From JAJDFU01 sp964595955 (GTDB taxonomy: Bacteria; Bacteroidota; Bacteroidia; Chitinophagales; Saprospiraceae): a DNA stretch of 64,000 nucleotides. The stretch lies in assembly GCA_964595955.1 (NCBI GenBank), contig CAZQSF010000005.1:1-64000 (forward strand), written 5' to 3'. The notes beneath the pieces are model-generated. The model had not been told where the DNA came from, ran no database searches, and saw nothing but the letters and a program-made list of their open reading frames with translations. Both the position numbers and the translations under genes were made by a program. Numbering within the stretch: the stretch's first letter is position 1; each line of letters begins with the position of its first letter. Below are positions 24,497 through 34,129 of this stretch, in pieces.

Positions 24497-27058
24497 ATGA
24501 GAATCACCTTGTTTTTCTTGGCGGCCCTTCTGGCCGGCTGGGGTTGCCGGTCGGCGCGAGAATCCGCGGCCCCTACCCTGAAGATGGAGTTCCGCGAACT
24601 GGACACGCTCGAGATCGTAGCGGCACCGGTGCAGGATGACCTGGACCTGCCCCAGGCTCCGGACAGCCTACCCACCTACCGGGCAACTCCAGAACGCCGC
24701 CACGACCTCCTGCACACCCGGCTGGAATTGCGATTCAACTGGGAAAACGAAACCGTGAAGGGCCGGGCCACCCTCAACCTCAGCCCCTACTTCTATTCCA
24801 GCAACGAACTCACCCTGGATGCCAAGGGATTTACCTTCCATCAGGTGAGTATGGTAGGTAGCGAAGAACCCCTTACGTATAAATACGACGGGCAGCGGAT
24901 AGGCATTCAGCTGGACAAAACCTACCGCCGGGGCGAAACCTATTCCCTCTACCTGGATTACACGGCTAAGCCCCGGGCTACCGGCGGCAGCAGCGCCATC
25001 ACATCCGACCGAGGTCTTTTTTTCGTCAATCCCACAGGCCGCGTCCCCGGCAAGCCCCAGCAGATCTGGACCCAGGGTGAAACCGAGCACAACTCCCGCT
25101 GGTTTCCCACCATCGATCAGCCCAACGAACGCTGCACCCAGGAAATGTTCATCACCGTAGACGACCGGTTCCTGACCCTGTCCAACGGCTTGCTCCGTTC
25201 ATCCACCCGCAACGACGACGGCACGCGAACCGACTATTGGAAGCTGGACCAGGCCCACGCCCCTTACCTGTTTATGCTGGCCGTGGGGGAGTTTGCCGTA
25301 GTCCGCGACGAATGGAATGGCATCCCGCTTGCCTATTATGTGGAGCCCGCCTACAAAGCCGATGCCCGGGCCATTTTCGCCCACACGCCGGAGATGCTGA
25401 CCTTCTTTTCCGAGAAACTGGGCCTGCAATACCCCTGGCCCAAGTACAGCCAGATCGTCGTCAAGGACTATGTATCCGGCGCCATGGAAAACACCACGGC
25501 TTCCGTATTCGGAGACTTCGTTCAGCGCGACCGGAGAGAACTCTACCAGGACAACAACGACCGCATTGTGGCCCACGAGCTGTTTCACCAGTGGTTTGGC
25601 AATTACGTCACTTGCGAAAGTTGGTCCAACCTCACCCTGAACGAAGGCTTTGCCAACTACAGCGAATACCTTTGGTTTGAGCACAAATACGGGCGCGATG
25701 AGGCAGACATGCACCTGATGGAAGAGCGGAACACTTACATACAAACCACCCTGCTCCGGACGCACCCGCTCATTCATTTCCAGTATGCCGAGGCGGAGAA
25801 TATGTTCGATGCCCATAGCTACAATAAGGGTGGGGCCGTACTCCATATGCTTCGCCACCAGCTGGGCGACGAGGCTTTCTTTGCCGGCTTAAACCAGTAT
25901 CTGGTTGACAACGCCTATCAAGCCGTCGAAATCCACGACCTGCGCCTGGCCTTCGAAAAAGTGACGGGCCGGGACCTCAACGGGTTCTTCGATCAGTGGT
26001 ACCTCAGCAGCGGGCATCCGGACCTGAACATCCAATATGCCTACGAAGACGAAAACCGGCAGGTGCGCATAAGCGTGCGCCAGGAGCAGGATTTCGAAGG
26101 CGTGCCGGGGGTGTTTCGCCTGCCCACGGAAGTGGAAATACGCTACGCAGACCTCAGCGAAGAGCGATACCCCGTCGTGATCACAAAGCGGGAGCAGACC
26201 TTTACTTTTCCGGTCAAAGAAGAGCCTCTTCTGATCAGCCTGGATCCCAATCGCATCCTGCTGTGCGAACGCCGCGAGAACCGTTCGCCTGCTGAGTACG
26301 CCCTGCAGTACCGCCAGAGCGGGAGCGCTCCCGCCCGCTACGAGGCGCTAAATCAGCTGTTCCGCTCTGAGTTGCGCGATCGGGAAGCGCTGTTTCAGGA
26401 AGCCCTTGACGACCCCAGCTGGCAGATTCGGGATCTGGTGCTCGGCTATTTCGAGGAGGGAATGCCCAGGTCAGTTCAGGAAAAAGTTCGCTCGCTGGCA
26501 CGTTTCGACCCCCACGCCCGGATCCGGGAAAGTGCATTGATCACCCTTTTTGCGGCACAGGCGCCCGCTGCGGAGCGAACGGCTGTTGACGTGCTCGAAC
26601 GGGACAGCGCTTTTGCGGTACTGGCCACCGCCCTGCAGGTGTTGGCAGAGCTAAATGCCGAGGAAGCACTCCCCTTCGCCCGCAACTGGGAGAAAGAATT
26701 TAAAAGCCTTCGCATGATCCAGGCCGTAGCTCAGGTATATGCTTCGGCCGGGCTGGAAGAAGCCCAGGCGTATTTCGAAAGGCACCTGCGCCAGGTGACG
26801 GGCTACGAATCTCACTCCTTTCTTTCTCATTACGGCGAGCTTTTGCTGAAGACCGAGGGACCGGCCTTTGAAAGGGGCATTTCCTTACTTTTCGAGATCG
26901 GAAGGGATCCTTCCTCTTCGCGTTATCAGCGCTACGCGGCCGCGAACGCGCTCAACGGAATGAAGGAGCAACTCTCGAGCGACGAACCGGATGGTGCCCG
27001 CCTTCAGCTAATCCGCGACAAGCTGGACAAACTCGAGTCCGACGGGATCGACGAGTAG
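24497..27058 (+). CDS. M1 family aminopeptidase, probable lipoprotein, with HEAT-like C-terminus
   Basis: The 853-residue enzyme is a zinc metallopeptidase of family M1. It has an N-terminal hydrophobic signal ending in GWGC (a somewhat atypical lipobox), the substrate-binding GAMEN motif near residue 329, the zinc motif HELFHQWFGN near 360 and the third ligand in NEGFANYSEYLW about 18 residues later. The final 250 residues are helical and HEAT-like (PSWQIRDLVLGYFEE and similar). M1 enzymes remove N-terminal residues from peptides; an exported form probably feeds peptide scavenging. The first ATG fits the signal peptide. A second, different M1 enzyme lies near 36.5 kb. Confidence 0.92.
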   Translation: MRITLFFLAALLAGWGCRSARESAAPTLKMEFRELDTLEIVAAPVQDDLDLPQAPDSLPTYRATPERRHDLLHTRLELRFNWENETVKGRATLNLSPYFYSSNELTLDAKGFTFHQVSMVGSEEPLTYKYDGQRIGIQLDKTYRRGETYSLYLDYTAKPRATGGSSAITSDRGLFFVNPTGRVPGKPQQIWTQGETEHNSRWFPTIDQPNERCTQEMFITVDDRFLTLSNGLLRSSTRNDDGTRTDYWKLDQAHAPYLFMLAVGEFAVVRDEWNGIPLAYYVEPAYKADARAIFAHTPEMLTFFSEKLGLQYPWPKYSQIVVKDYVSGAMENTTASVFGDFVQRDRRELYQDNNDRIVAHELFHQWFGNYVTCESWSNLTLNEGFANYSEYLWFEHKYGRDEADMHLMEERNTYIQTTLLRTHPLIHFQYAEAENMFDAHSYNKGGAVLHMLRHQLGDEAFFAGLNQYLVDNAYQAVEIHDLRLAFEKVTGRDLNGFFDQWYLSSGHPDLNIQYAYEDENRQVRISVRQEQDFEGVPGVFRLPTEVEIRYADLSEERYPVVITKREQTFTFPVKEEPLLISLDPNRILLCERRENRSPAEYALQYRQSGSAPARYEALNQLFRSELRDREALFQEALDDPSWQIRDLVLGYFEEGMPRSVQEKVRSLARFDPHARIRESALITLFAAQAPAAERTAVDVLERDSAFAVLATALQVLAELNAEEALPFARNWEKEFKSLRMIQAVAQVYASAGLEEAQAYFERHLRQVTGYESHSFLSHYGELLLKTEGPAFERGISLLFEIGRDPSSSRYQRYAAANALNGMKEQLSSDEPDGARLQLIRDKLDKLESDGIDE

Positions 27059-27127
27059 CCCGAAGGTGCCACTCATTCACCTTATGGCCATTTTTTGCAG
27101 CAGGTGAAGGGGCTTTTGCCCTGCCTA

Positions 27128-27158
27128 TTGACTTTTCTTTCGAACCTCCCTATTTTAC
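27128..27158 (+). promoter_or_regulatory. Possible promoter of the DUF4175 gene
   Basis: TTG, a 20-base spacer and TATTTTAC match six of eight positions of the -7 consensus. It lies about 120 bases before the start codon. Confidence 0.35.
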
Positions 27159-27279
27159 CTTTTCCCTGCCCTGAAAGAACCAAAGAATCCTTTGCACGGC
27201 GTTAAAATCGGCGAACCTTAAACCATTTGCCCCTGCCAAAGGGTTATCCATAGACATTACCAAGACGACGATACGGCAC

Positions 27280-30200
27280 ATGGCATCCAGCGATAATTAT
27301 CAACTCCTTATTGAAAAGCTCGACCAGTTCATCCGGAAATACTACATCAATCAGGTTATCCGGGGCAGCCTTTACAGTGTAGGCGTCATTCTGGCCACCT
27401 TTTTGCTTTTCAGCCTGCTCGAGCACCAGTACTTTTTTGATGTTCCCACCCGAAAAGTGCTATTCTTTGCCTTCCTGGGCATCAGCCTGCTGGCACTCGG
27501 CTTTTGGGTGTTCGCGCCTCTCCTTCACTACTTTCGCCTCGGCAAGGTGATCTCTCATGAACAAGCCGCCCAGATCGTAGGCTCCCACTTTACCGAAGTC
27601 AAGGACAAACTGCTCAACGTTTTGCATCTGAAACGCCAGAGCGATGGCCAGAGCAACCGGGACCTGATTCTGGCGAGCATCCAGCAAAAGACGGAAGAAC
27701 TCAGGCCTGTGCCTTTTCAAAAGGCGATCAACCTGAACCAAAACCGGAAATACCTGCGCTATGCACTCCCCCCGTTGCTGGTCCTGCTGATCCTTTTGTT
27801 TGCAGCTCCCAGCGTTATCCGCGACAGCACCCATCGACTGATCCATAACAATGAGGCCTTTGAAAAACCGGCGCCTTTTCAGTTTCGCCTTCAGGACGAG
27901 AAGCCTTCGGTGGTCCAGTATGAAGACTATCCCCTGGAGGTTCGCGTGGAGGGGCAAGCCCTCCCGGATGAGGTCTTCATTGAGGTGGACGGTTACCAGT
28001 ACCGCATGGGCAAAACCGATAAGCAGACGTTCACCTATCGCTTCAGCAATGTTCAGCGGGAACAGGAGTTCCGCCTGTCGGCTGCCGAGGTGGTTTCGCC
28101 TTCCTTCACGCTGGAGGTCCTGCGCAAGCCCATTGTAGCCGGCTTCGAAATTGAGCTGGATTACCCGGCTTATACCGGCCGTCGCGACGAGACCCTCACC
28201 AATGTAGGCGACCTTTCCGTTCCGGCCGGAACGCTTATCAACTGGGCCTTTCAGGCCGAGCATACCGAGCAGATCGATCTCTTTTTCTCCGGCAAGGGCG
28301 AGCGGGTAAGCGCCCGCCGCAGCGGGGAAAATTACTTCACCTATAAAAAGCAGGCATTCCAGGGCGAGCTGTACAAATTGTTCATGTCCAATCCGGCTCT
28401 GCAAGATGCCGACTCCATCACCTATTCCCTGGCGGTGACCCCCGACCAGCACCCCAGCATCCAGGCCGATGAATTTCGCGACAGCACGCTGCGCAAGGTG
28501 CTCTTCTTCATTGGCGAAGCCAGCGATGACTACGGGCTTCTCAACCTCTCCTTCAACTACCGGATTACGGAAGAATCCGGGAAGGAAGGCCCCCTTCAAA
28601 CTGTGAGCCTGGGCTCGCCCGAAAGCAAAAAAACGTCTTTCGACTACGTCTTTGACGTCAATGAACTGCAACTGCAGCCCGGTCAGGAGGTGAACTACTA
28701 CTTCGAGGTGTATGACAACGACGCCATCTATGGCAGCAAAGTGGCCCGGACTCAAATCATGCGGTATGCCATGCCCACGGTAGAGGAGTTCGAGGCCATG
28801 GCCGAGCAAAATGACGAAGACATCAAGAAAAATCTCGAAGAAGCCGTAAAAGAATCCAGGAAGATCCAGGAGGAACTGCAACGGGCTCGAGAAAAACTCC
28901 TGCAGGAAGAAGAATTGGACTGGCAAAGCCGAAAGGACCTGGAAAAGCTTCTCGAGCGTCAGCAAGAACTCCAGGAACAGATGGAGGAAGCCCGGGAAAA
29001 ATTTGAGGAAAACCGGGAAAATGAAGAGGAGTACAAGCAATTGGACGAAAGCATAGAGGAAAAGCAGGACCAGCTGGAAAAGCTCTTTCAGGAGAGTATG
29101 GACCAGGAAATGGAGGAGCTGCTGCAGCAAATCCAACAGCTCATGGAAGAGCTGGAGAAAGATCAGGCTTTGGAGATGATGGAAGAGATGAAATACCAGG
29201 ACCAGGAGATGGAAATGGAGATGGAGCGTTTGCTGGAACTCTACAAACAACTGGAGCTGGAGAAGGAAGTGATGGACGCCGTGGATAAGTTGGAAAAGCT
29301 GGCGGAAGAGGAGCAAGCACTCAGCGAACAAACCCAGCAGGAGCAGGAGAACACCGAGGAGCTTCAGAAAAAGCAGGAGGAAATCCTGGATCAATTTGAC
29401 AAGTTGCAGAAGAAAATGGACGATATCCAGGAGAAGAATCAGGAACTGGAAAAACCCAAAAACCTGGGTTCTCCCCAGGAACAAATGGAGGATATCGAGC
29501 TGGATATGAAGCGCAGCCAGCAACAAATGCAACAACAGCAGACCCAGAAAGCTTCCGAGTCGCAGAAGAAGGCATCCGAGAAAATGCAGGAAATGGCCGA
29601 ACAAATGGCCAACAGCATGCAGGCAGGACAAATGCAGCAAATGCAGGAAGACATCGAATCTCTGCGCCAGCTCCTGGAAAACCTCGTGGGGCTATCTTTT
29701 GATCAGGAGGACCTCATGGACGAGTTTGCCCAAACCAGCCTGAATACGCCCCGCTACGTCAGCCTCATTCAGCAGCAGTTTAAACTCAAAGACGACTTCG
29801 GACTCATCGAAGACAGCCTTCAGGCCCTTAGCAAACGCGTGTTTCAGATCGAGAGCTTCGTCACCGAAAAAGTGAGCGAGATCAATGACAATATGCGTCA
29901 AAGCCTGGATGACCTGGAAGAGCGCCGCCTGGCACAAGCTACGGATCACCAGCAGCGAAGCATGAAAAACACGAACGACCTGGCGCTCATGCTCAGTGAG
30001 GTCATGAACCAAATGCAGCAGCAGCTATCTTCTCAGATGAAGGGCCAGCAAATGTGCAATAAGCCCAACAATTCCGGCCAGCAGGGCCGAAAGCCCATGG
30101 ACAAGATCGTACAAGGCCAGCAAAAGCTCAATGAGGACATGCGAAAGGCCATGGAAAAACGCAGGCAGCAGCAGGGCAAGCAAGGGGAAGGAGGCAGCGC

Positions 30201-30621
30201 CAAAGAGTACGCCGAAATGGCCCGCCGCCAGGCCGAATTGCGCCGGGCCATGGAGGAAAAGCAAAAAGAACTGCGCCAACAAGGCAAGGGCAACCCCAAG
30301 TTGCAGGAGCTCATCGAGCAAATGGATAAGGTGGAGACCGATTTGGTCAATAAAAAGCTGACCAATGAGATGTTGATGCGTCAGAAGGACATCCTCAACC
30401 GTTTGCTCGAACACGAAAAAGCCGAACGCGAGCAGGAGTACGAGGAAAAGCGGAAATCGGAAACGGCGCAAGAACCGGATCGACAAATGCCCCCGGCGCT
30501 GGAGGAGTACCTGCGCAAGCGAAAAGCCGAAGTGGAGCAATACAAAACCGTATCCCCAAACCTCAAACCATACTACAAAAACCTGGTTGAGCAGTACCTC
30601 AACAGCCTTCAGGCAGACTAA
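27280..30621 (+). CDS. Large DUF4175-type membrane protein with long coiled coils
   Basis: This 1113-residue protein matches the Bacteroidota DUF4175-type proteins. Membrane helices lie near residues 28-48, 60-82 and 155-175. A beta-rich region follows (about 190-490), then extreme Gln/Glu/Lys/Met-rich coiled coils from about 505 to 830 and again from 890 to 1080. The N-terminal layout (two close TM helices, a soluble domain, a third TM) resembles the family. Its role is unknown; the length suggests a spacer or scaffold at the cell envelope. The reading frame is clean despite repetitive composition. It is followed by the RsbW-like gene after 80 bases. Confidence 0.75.
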   Translation: MASSDNYQLLIEKLDQFIRKYYINQVIRGSLYSVGVILATFLLFSLLEHQYFFDVPTRKVLFFAFLGISLLALGFWVFAPLLHYFRLGKVISHEQAAQIVGSHFTEVKDKLLNVLHLKRQSDGQSNRDLILASIQQKTEELRPVPFQKAINLNQNRKYLRYALPPLLVLLILLFAAPSVIRDSTHRLIHNNEAFEKPAPFQFRLQDEKPSVVQYEDYPLEVRVEGQALPDEVFIEVDGYQYRMGKTDKQTFTYRFSNVQREQEFRLSAAEVVSPSFTLEVLRKPIVAGFEIELDYPAYTGRRDETLTNVGDLSVPAGTLINWAFQAEHTEQIDLFFSGKGERVSARRSGENYFTYKKQAFQGELYKLFMSNPALQDADSITYSLAVTPDQHPSIQADEFRDSTLRKVLFFIGEASDDYGLLNLSFNYRITEESGKEGPLQTVSLGSPESKKTSFDYVFDVNELQLQPGQEVNYYFEVYDNDAIYGSKVARTQIMRYAMPTVEEFEAMAEQNDEDIKKNLEEAVKESRKIQEELQRAREKLLQEEELDWQSRKDLEKLLERQQELQEQMEEAREKFEENRENEEEYKQLDESIEEKQDQLEKLFQESMDQEMEELLQQIQQLMEELEKDQALEMMEEMKYQDQEMEMEMERLLELYKQLELEKEVMDAVDKLEKLAEEEQALSEQTQQEQENTEELQKKQEEILDQFDKLQKKMDDIQEKNQELEKPKNLGSPQEQMEDIELDMKRSQQQMQQQQTQKASESQKKASEKMQEMAEQMANSMQAGQMQQMQEDIESLRQLLENLVGLSFDQEDLMDEFAQTSLNTPRYVSLIQQQFKLKDDFGLIEDSLQALSKRVFQIESFVTEKVSEINDNMRQSLDDLEERRLAQATDHQQRSMKNTNDLALMLSEVMNQMQQQLSSQMKGQQMCNKPNNSGQQGRKPMDKIVQGQQKLNEDMRKAMEKRRQQQGKQGEGGSAKEYAEMARRQAELRRAMEEKQKELRQQGKGNPKLQELIEQMDKVETDLVNKKLTNEMLMRQKDILNRLLEHEKAEREQEYEEKRKSETAQEPDRQMPPALEEYLRKRKAEVEQYKTVSPNLKPYYKNLVEQYLNSLQAD

Positions 30622-30659
30622 GCCCCCTTTTCCGCATAACCCATGAATGTATCCAAGGC

Positions 30660-30690
30660 TTGATTTTAAAAGAGCTTTGGACTAAATTAC
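30660..30690 (+). promoter_or_regulatory. Promoter of the RsbW-like/ybeY pair
   Basis: TTG, a 20-base spacer and TAAATTAC (six of eight -7 positions) end 11 bases before ATG 30702. This rules out the alternative upstream start for the kinase, which would lie inside the promoter. Confidence 0.5.
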
Positions 30691-30701
30691 CAGAAGCGGA
30701 A

Positions 30702-31109
30702 ATGAGAAATGACCATACTTTCATGCTGAAATTACCTTCGGAGCCCTCCAGCATTTCCCTGCTGGAGGCCTACGTTGAACGCATCGTGCTGAAATACAAG
30801 ATCAAACCCGATCTGTACGGCAACATCCTGATCAGTCTTACCGAGGCGGTGAATAACGCCATCATACACGGCAACCAGCAGGACCGAAAAAAGAAGGTAC
30901 TCATCGGTATGCGAAAAATGGGCCGCCAGATCTGCTTTAAAGTATCGGACGAAGGCCGCGGCTTCGATTTCTCCAACCTGCCCGACCCAACGAGCCCGGA
31001 AAACCGCTGTGAATGCGGTGGCCGGGGCGTATTTATCATCCAGCATCTCGCCGACGATGTGGCTTTCCACGACAACGGCAGTACTGTCGAATTACAGTTC
31101 CGCCTGTGA
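30702..31109 (+). CDS. ATP-binding protein of the RsbW/SpoIIAB anti-sigma kinase type
   Basis: The 135-residue protein is a single GHKL ATPase domain of the RsbW-like HATPase_c_2 group. The N box is LISLTEAVNNAIIHGN near 45-60, the G1 box DEGRGFDF near 85-92 and the G2 box GGRGVFII near 107-114. RsbW-type kinases phosphorylate STAS-domain antagonists or bind sigma factors. In Bacteroidota such stand-alone domains occur without sigma-B, so the partner is unknown; no STAS gene is adjacent. Its stop overlaps the ybeY start (TGATG), so the two are translationally coupled. Confidence 0.85.
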   Translation: MRNDHTFMLKLPSEPSSISLLEAYVERIVLKYKIKPDLYGNILISLTEAVNNAIIHGNQQDRKKKVLIGMRKMGRQICFKVSDEGRGFDFSNLPDPTSPENRCECGGRGVFIIQHLADDVAFHDNGSTVELQFRL

Positions 31110-31591
31110 TGGATGCCCTTGCCCCCCAATGGCCGGAAGACCCCCCCTTCGATGAAAAGGTGCGCTTCTTCTCAGAAATGGCCGGCTTCGATCCGCCGGG
31201 AGCTGAGCCCCTCATTCCCTGGATCGAAAAGGTCGTCCAAATCGAAGGTGCCCGCTTGTACTTCGTTCAATTTATCTTTTGCAGCGACGAATACCTGCAT
31301 CAAAAAAACCTGGAGTACCTGCAACACGATACCTATACCGACGTCATCACGTTTCCCTACCAGGATCCCCCGATCGTAGAAGGCGACATATTTATAAGCG
31401 TGGAACGCGTACACGACAATGCGCGCCAGCAGAACATCGCCTTTTCAAACGAGTTGCACCGGGTGATGATCCACGGCGTACTGCACCTGTGTGGATACGG
31501 CGATGCCGAACCGGCAGATCGCCATCGGATGAAAGAGCGGGAGGACGCTGCCCTTTCGCTCTGGCAGCGCGAGTTTTCGCCTTCCGCCTAA
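31109..31591 (+). CDS. ybeY: Endoribonuclease YbeY, rRNA maturation factor
   Basis: YbeY is a zinc endoribonuclease needed for 16S rRNA 3'-end maturation and ribosome quality control. The 160-residue product has the family signature HRVMIHGVLHLCGYGD near residues 112-127: two His of HGVLH bind zinc and the third ligand is the Asp of GYGD, the usual Bacteroidota variant of the third His. The upstream segment TYTDVITFPY near 75 is also typical. The start ATG overlaps the previous stop by one base; the longer frame lies inside the kinase gene. Confidence 0.9.
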   Translation: MDALAPQWPEDPPFDEKVRFFSEMAGFDPPGAEPLIPWIEKVVQIEGARLYFVQFIFCSDEYLHQKNLEYLQHDTYTDVITFPYQDPPIVEGDIFISVERVHDNARQQNIAFSNELHRVMIHGVLHLCGYGDAEPADRHRMKEREDAALSLWQREFSPSA

Positions 31592-31592
31592 G

Positions 31593-31615
31593 CCCGGCCG
31601 GAAGGCGCCGGGTTT
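31593..31615 (+). terminator. Weak terminator after ybeY
   Basis: CCCGGC, an eight-base loop and GCCGGG, followed by three T residues, begin two bases after the stop codon. The T tract is short. Confidence 0.35.
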
Positions 31616-31663
31616 ACCATTGACCAACTTCTGCTACCTTTATATCCCCCAAGAAGATGCCGT

Positions 31664-34129
31664 ATGAAAGTTCTCAAATTCGGGGGCTCCTCCGTAGCCT
31701 CGCCGGATCGAATCAGCACCGTGCTGAATATCCTCCGGCAACGCCTCAATCAGGGTGAACAAATGGCCGTGGTGTTCTCCGCTTTTGGCGGCGTTACCGA
31801 CAGCCTGGTGCAAATGGGCCGGATGGCCGAAGCCGGAGACCGAACCTTCGAACAGCTTGTAGAGGCGTTCAGCAAACGCCACCGCGATACGGCCCAAGCC
31901 CTGCTGGACGACGAACAACTCACCCAGGTGCTTCCCCAGTTGAAGGAAAACCACGAGGTGCTCAACAATCTGCTCCACGGGGTTTTTCTGGTGCGCGAAG
32001 CCTCGGCCCGCACCATGGACTACATCCTGAGTTTCGGCGAACGCAATTCGGCATTCCTCATTACCCATGCCTTGCAACAAGCCGGTATACCGGCACAATA
32101 CCTGGATGCTCGCCACCTGGTTAAAACCGATGAAGCCTTCGGATCCGCCAAGGTAGATCCGGAAACGACCTACCGAAACCTGCGCGAGCACTTTTCTCAA
32201 TCAACTGATTTACAAATAGTTACGGGCTTTATTGCCTCCACACCAGGCGGGCTGACCACCACCCTGGGGCGGGGCGGATCAGACTATACGGCCGCCTTGC
32301 TGGGGGCAGCTTTGGATGCCGAAGCCATTGAGATCTGGACGGACGTGGACGGCGTCCTCACAGCGGATCCCCGCCGCGTGCGCAAAGCATTTACCCTGCC
32401 CAGTCTTTCCTACGCGGAGGCTACGGAGCTTTCCCACTTTGGCGCCAAGGTCATTTACCCGCCAACCATCCACCCCGCCATGGCCAAGGGCATCCCCCTG
32501 TACATTCGCAATACCTTTAATCCGGATTTTCCGGGTACGCGCATCGCGCAGGAGAGCGAAGGGCACGGGCATGCGGTTACGGGCATCTCTTCCATCCACG
32601 GGATTGCCCTGCTCACCCTGCAGGGCGGCGGACTGGTGGGGGGAGTCGGAAGTGCCGCCCGCTTGTTCAGCGCCCTGGCCCGGGAGGGCATCAACATCAT
32701 CCTCATCACCCAGGGGTCTTCCGAGCAGTCTATTACCTTCGCTGTTCGGCCCGAACAGGCCCTGGCGGCCAAAAAGGCGACGGAGCACGCGTTTCAGATA
32801 GAGTACAAACAGGGTCTGGTAGAGCCCGTCCGGGTGGAGGAGTCCTTGTCGGTCGTCGCCATTATCGGGGAGCGCATGCGCTACCGCCCCGGTATTGCGG
32901 GCCGCCTTTTTGAAGCCCTGGGAAAGAACGGTGTCAACGTCATCGCCATTGCGCAGGGGTCTTCCGAGTTGAACATATCTGTGGTCGTCCGGCAGCAGGA
33001 CGAAACAAAAGCGCTGAATGCCCTGCACGATGCCTTTTTCCTGTCTGACGTAAAGGTCCTTCATCTTTTTATGGTCGGAGTGGGGCTTATCGGAAGTACC
33101 CTGATCGAGCAAATCCTCCGGCAGGCTATCTACCTTCGCGAAAAGCAGTCGCTCGAAGTTCGCGTGGTCGGTATGGCCAACAGCCGGAAAATGCTGTTCG
33201 ACCCGGACGGGATCGACCTGGGCCAATGGCGCGAGCACCTGGAGGCAAGGGGTTCCGCCATGGAGATCGGTGCTTACATCGAGCGCATGAACGAACTCAA
33301 CCTGTCCAACAGCATTTTCCTCGACAATACGGCAAACCCGGATATTGCCGGGCATTACTCCCGGATCCTGGATGCCAGCATTTCCATTTCCACCCCCAAT
33401 AAAATTGCCGCATCGGGTCCGTATGCCCGGTATAAAGCCTTAAAAGAGCAGGCCGATCGAAAGGGCGTTCAACTTCTCTATGAAACCAATGTGGGTGCCG
33501 GGCTCCCCGTGCTTTCCACCCTGCATGACCTGATCACCAGCGGCGATGAGATTCTGCAGATCGAAGGCGTTTTGTCCGGCTCGCTATCTTACATTTTCAA
33601 TACGTTTTCATCCGATAGACCTTTCAGCGAGGTCGTTAAAGAGGCTGCAGAAGGGGGGCTTACGGAGCCCGACCCGCGCGAAGACCTCAGCGGGCAGGAC
33701 GTGCGCCGCAAACTGGTCATCCTCGCCAGAGAGACCGGCCTGCCGCTTGAACCCGAAGACGTAGCCATGGAGCCCCTGCTTCCGGCACATCTTTTCGAAG
33801 CTCCCGATGTCGACTCCTTTTTCGAACGGCTACCGGATGAAGATGGGGCCTGGGTCCGGCGGTTTCAAGACGCCAGGGAAGGACACGGCCGCCTGCGGTT
33901 CATTGCGACCCTGGACCGACAGGGTCGCAAAGCGCGCATCGGCCTGCGCGCGGTGGATTCGGCCAGCCCGTTTTATGCGCTGGAAGGTAGCGACAACATG
34001 ATCGTTTTCACGAGCGCCCGATACCGCGACCGCCCCCTGGTCGTTCGCGGCCCGGGCGCCGGAGCAGATGTGACGGCAGCCGGTGTTTTTGCCGAAGTAC
34101 TCAAAATTGGAAACTATCTGAGCTCATGA
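31664..34129 (+). CDS. thrA: Bifunctional aspartate kinase / homoserine dehydrogenase
   Basis: The 821-residue fusion catalyses two steps of the aspartate pathway: phosphorylation of aspartate and NAD(P)H-dependent reduction of aspartate semialdehyde to homoserine. The kinase half begins KFGGSSVASPDRI and carries TTLGRGGSDYTAALLG near 203-218. Two ACT-type regulatory repeats lie around residues 320-465 (AREGINIILITQGSSEQSI and the paralogous KNGVNVIAIAQGSSELNI). The dehydrogenase half starts at VGVGLIGSTLIEQIL near 472. It heads the thrABC operon. A possible -7 element TACCTTTA lies at 31635-31642; I found no leader peptide or attenuator. Confidence 0.97.
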   Translation: MKVLKFGGSSVASPDRISTVLNILRQRLNQGEQMAVVFSAFGGVTDSLVQMGRMAEAGDRTFEQLVEAFSKRHRDTAQALLDDEQLTQVLPQLKENHEVLNNLLHGVFLVREASARTMDYILSFGERNSAFLITHALQQAGIPAQYLDARHLVKTDEAFGSAKVDPETTYRNLREHFSQSTDLQIVTGFIASTPGGLTTTLGRGGSDYTAALLGAALDAEAIEIWTDVDGVLTADPRRVRKAFTLPSLSYAEATELSHFGAKVIYPPTIHPAMAKGIPLYIRNTFNPDFPGTRIAQESEGHGHAVTGISSIHGIALLTLQGGGLVGGVGSAARLFSALAREGINIILITQGSSEQSITFAVRPEQALAAKKATEHAFQIEYKQGLVEPVRVEESLSVVAIIGERMRYRPGIAGRLFEALGKNGVNVIAIAQGSSELNISVVVRQQDETKALNALHDAFFLSDVKVLHLFMVGVGLIGSTLIEQILRQAIYLREKQSLEVRVVGMANSRKMLFDPDGIDLGQWREHLEARGSAMEIGAYIERMNELNLSNSIFLDNTANPDIAGHYSRILDASISISTPNKIAASGPYARYKALKEQADRKGVQLLYETNVGAGLPVLSTLHDLITSGDEILQIEGVLSGSLSYIFNTFSSDRPFSEVVKEAAEGGLTEPDPREDLSGQDVRRKLVILARETGLPLEPEDVAMEPLLPAHLFEAPDVDSFFERLPDEDGAWVRRFQDAREGHGRLRFIATLDRQGRKARIGLRAVDSASPFYALEGSDNMIVFTSARYRDRPLVVRGPGAGADVTAAGVFAEVLKIGNYLSS

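Noticed and set aside
27460..29640. Leu/Phe-rich open frame of 726 codons on the minus strand
   Set aside because: It mirrors the Gln/Glu/Lys-rich coiled coil of the DUF4175 gene; Leu and Phe runs are the complement of CAG and GAA codons.
31592..31663. Threonine-type leader peptide or attenuator before thrA
   Set aside because: The 72-base spacer has no short frame rich in Thr/Ile codons; the only hairpin is a weak one tied to the ybeY end.
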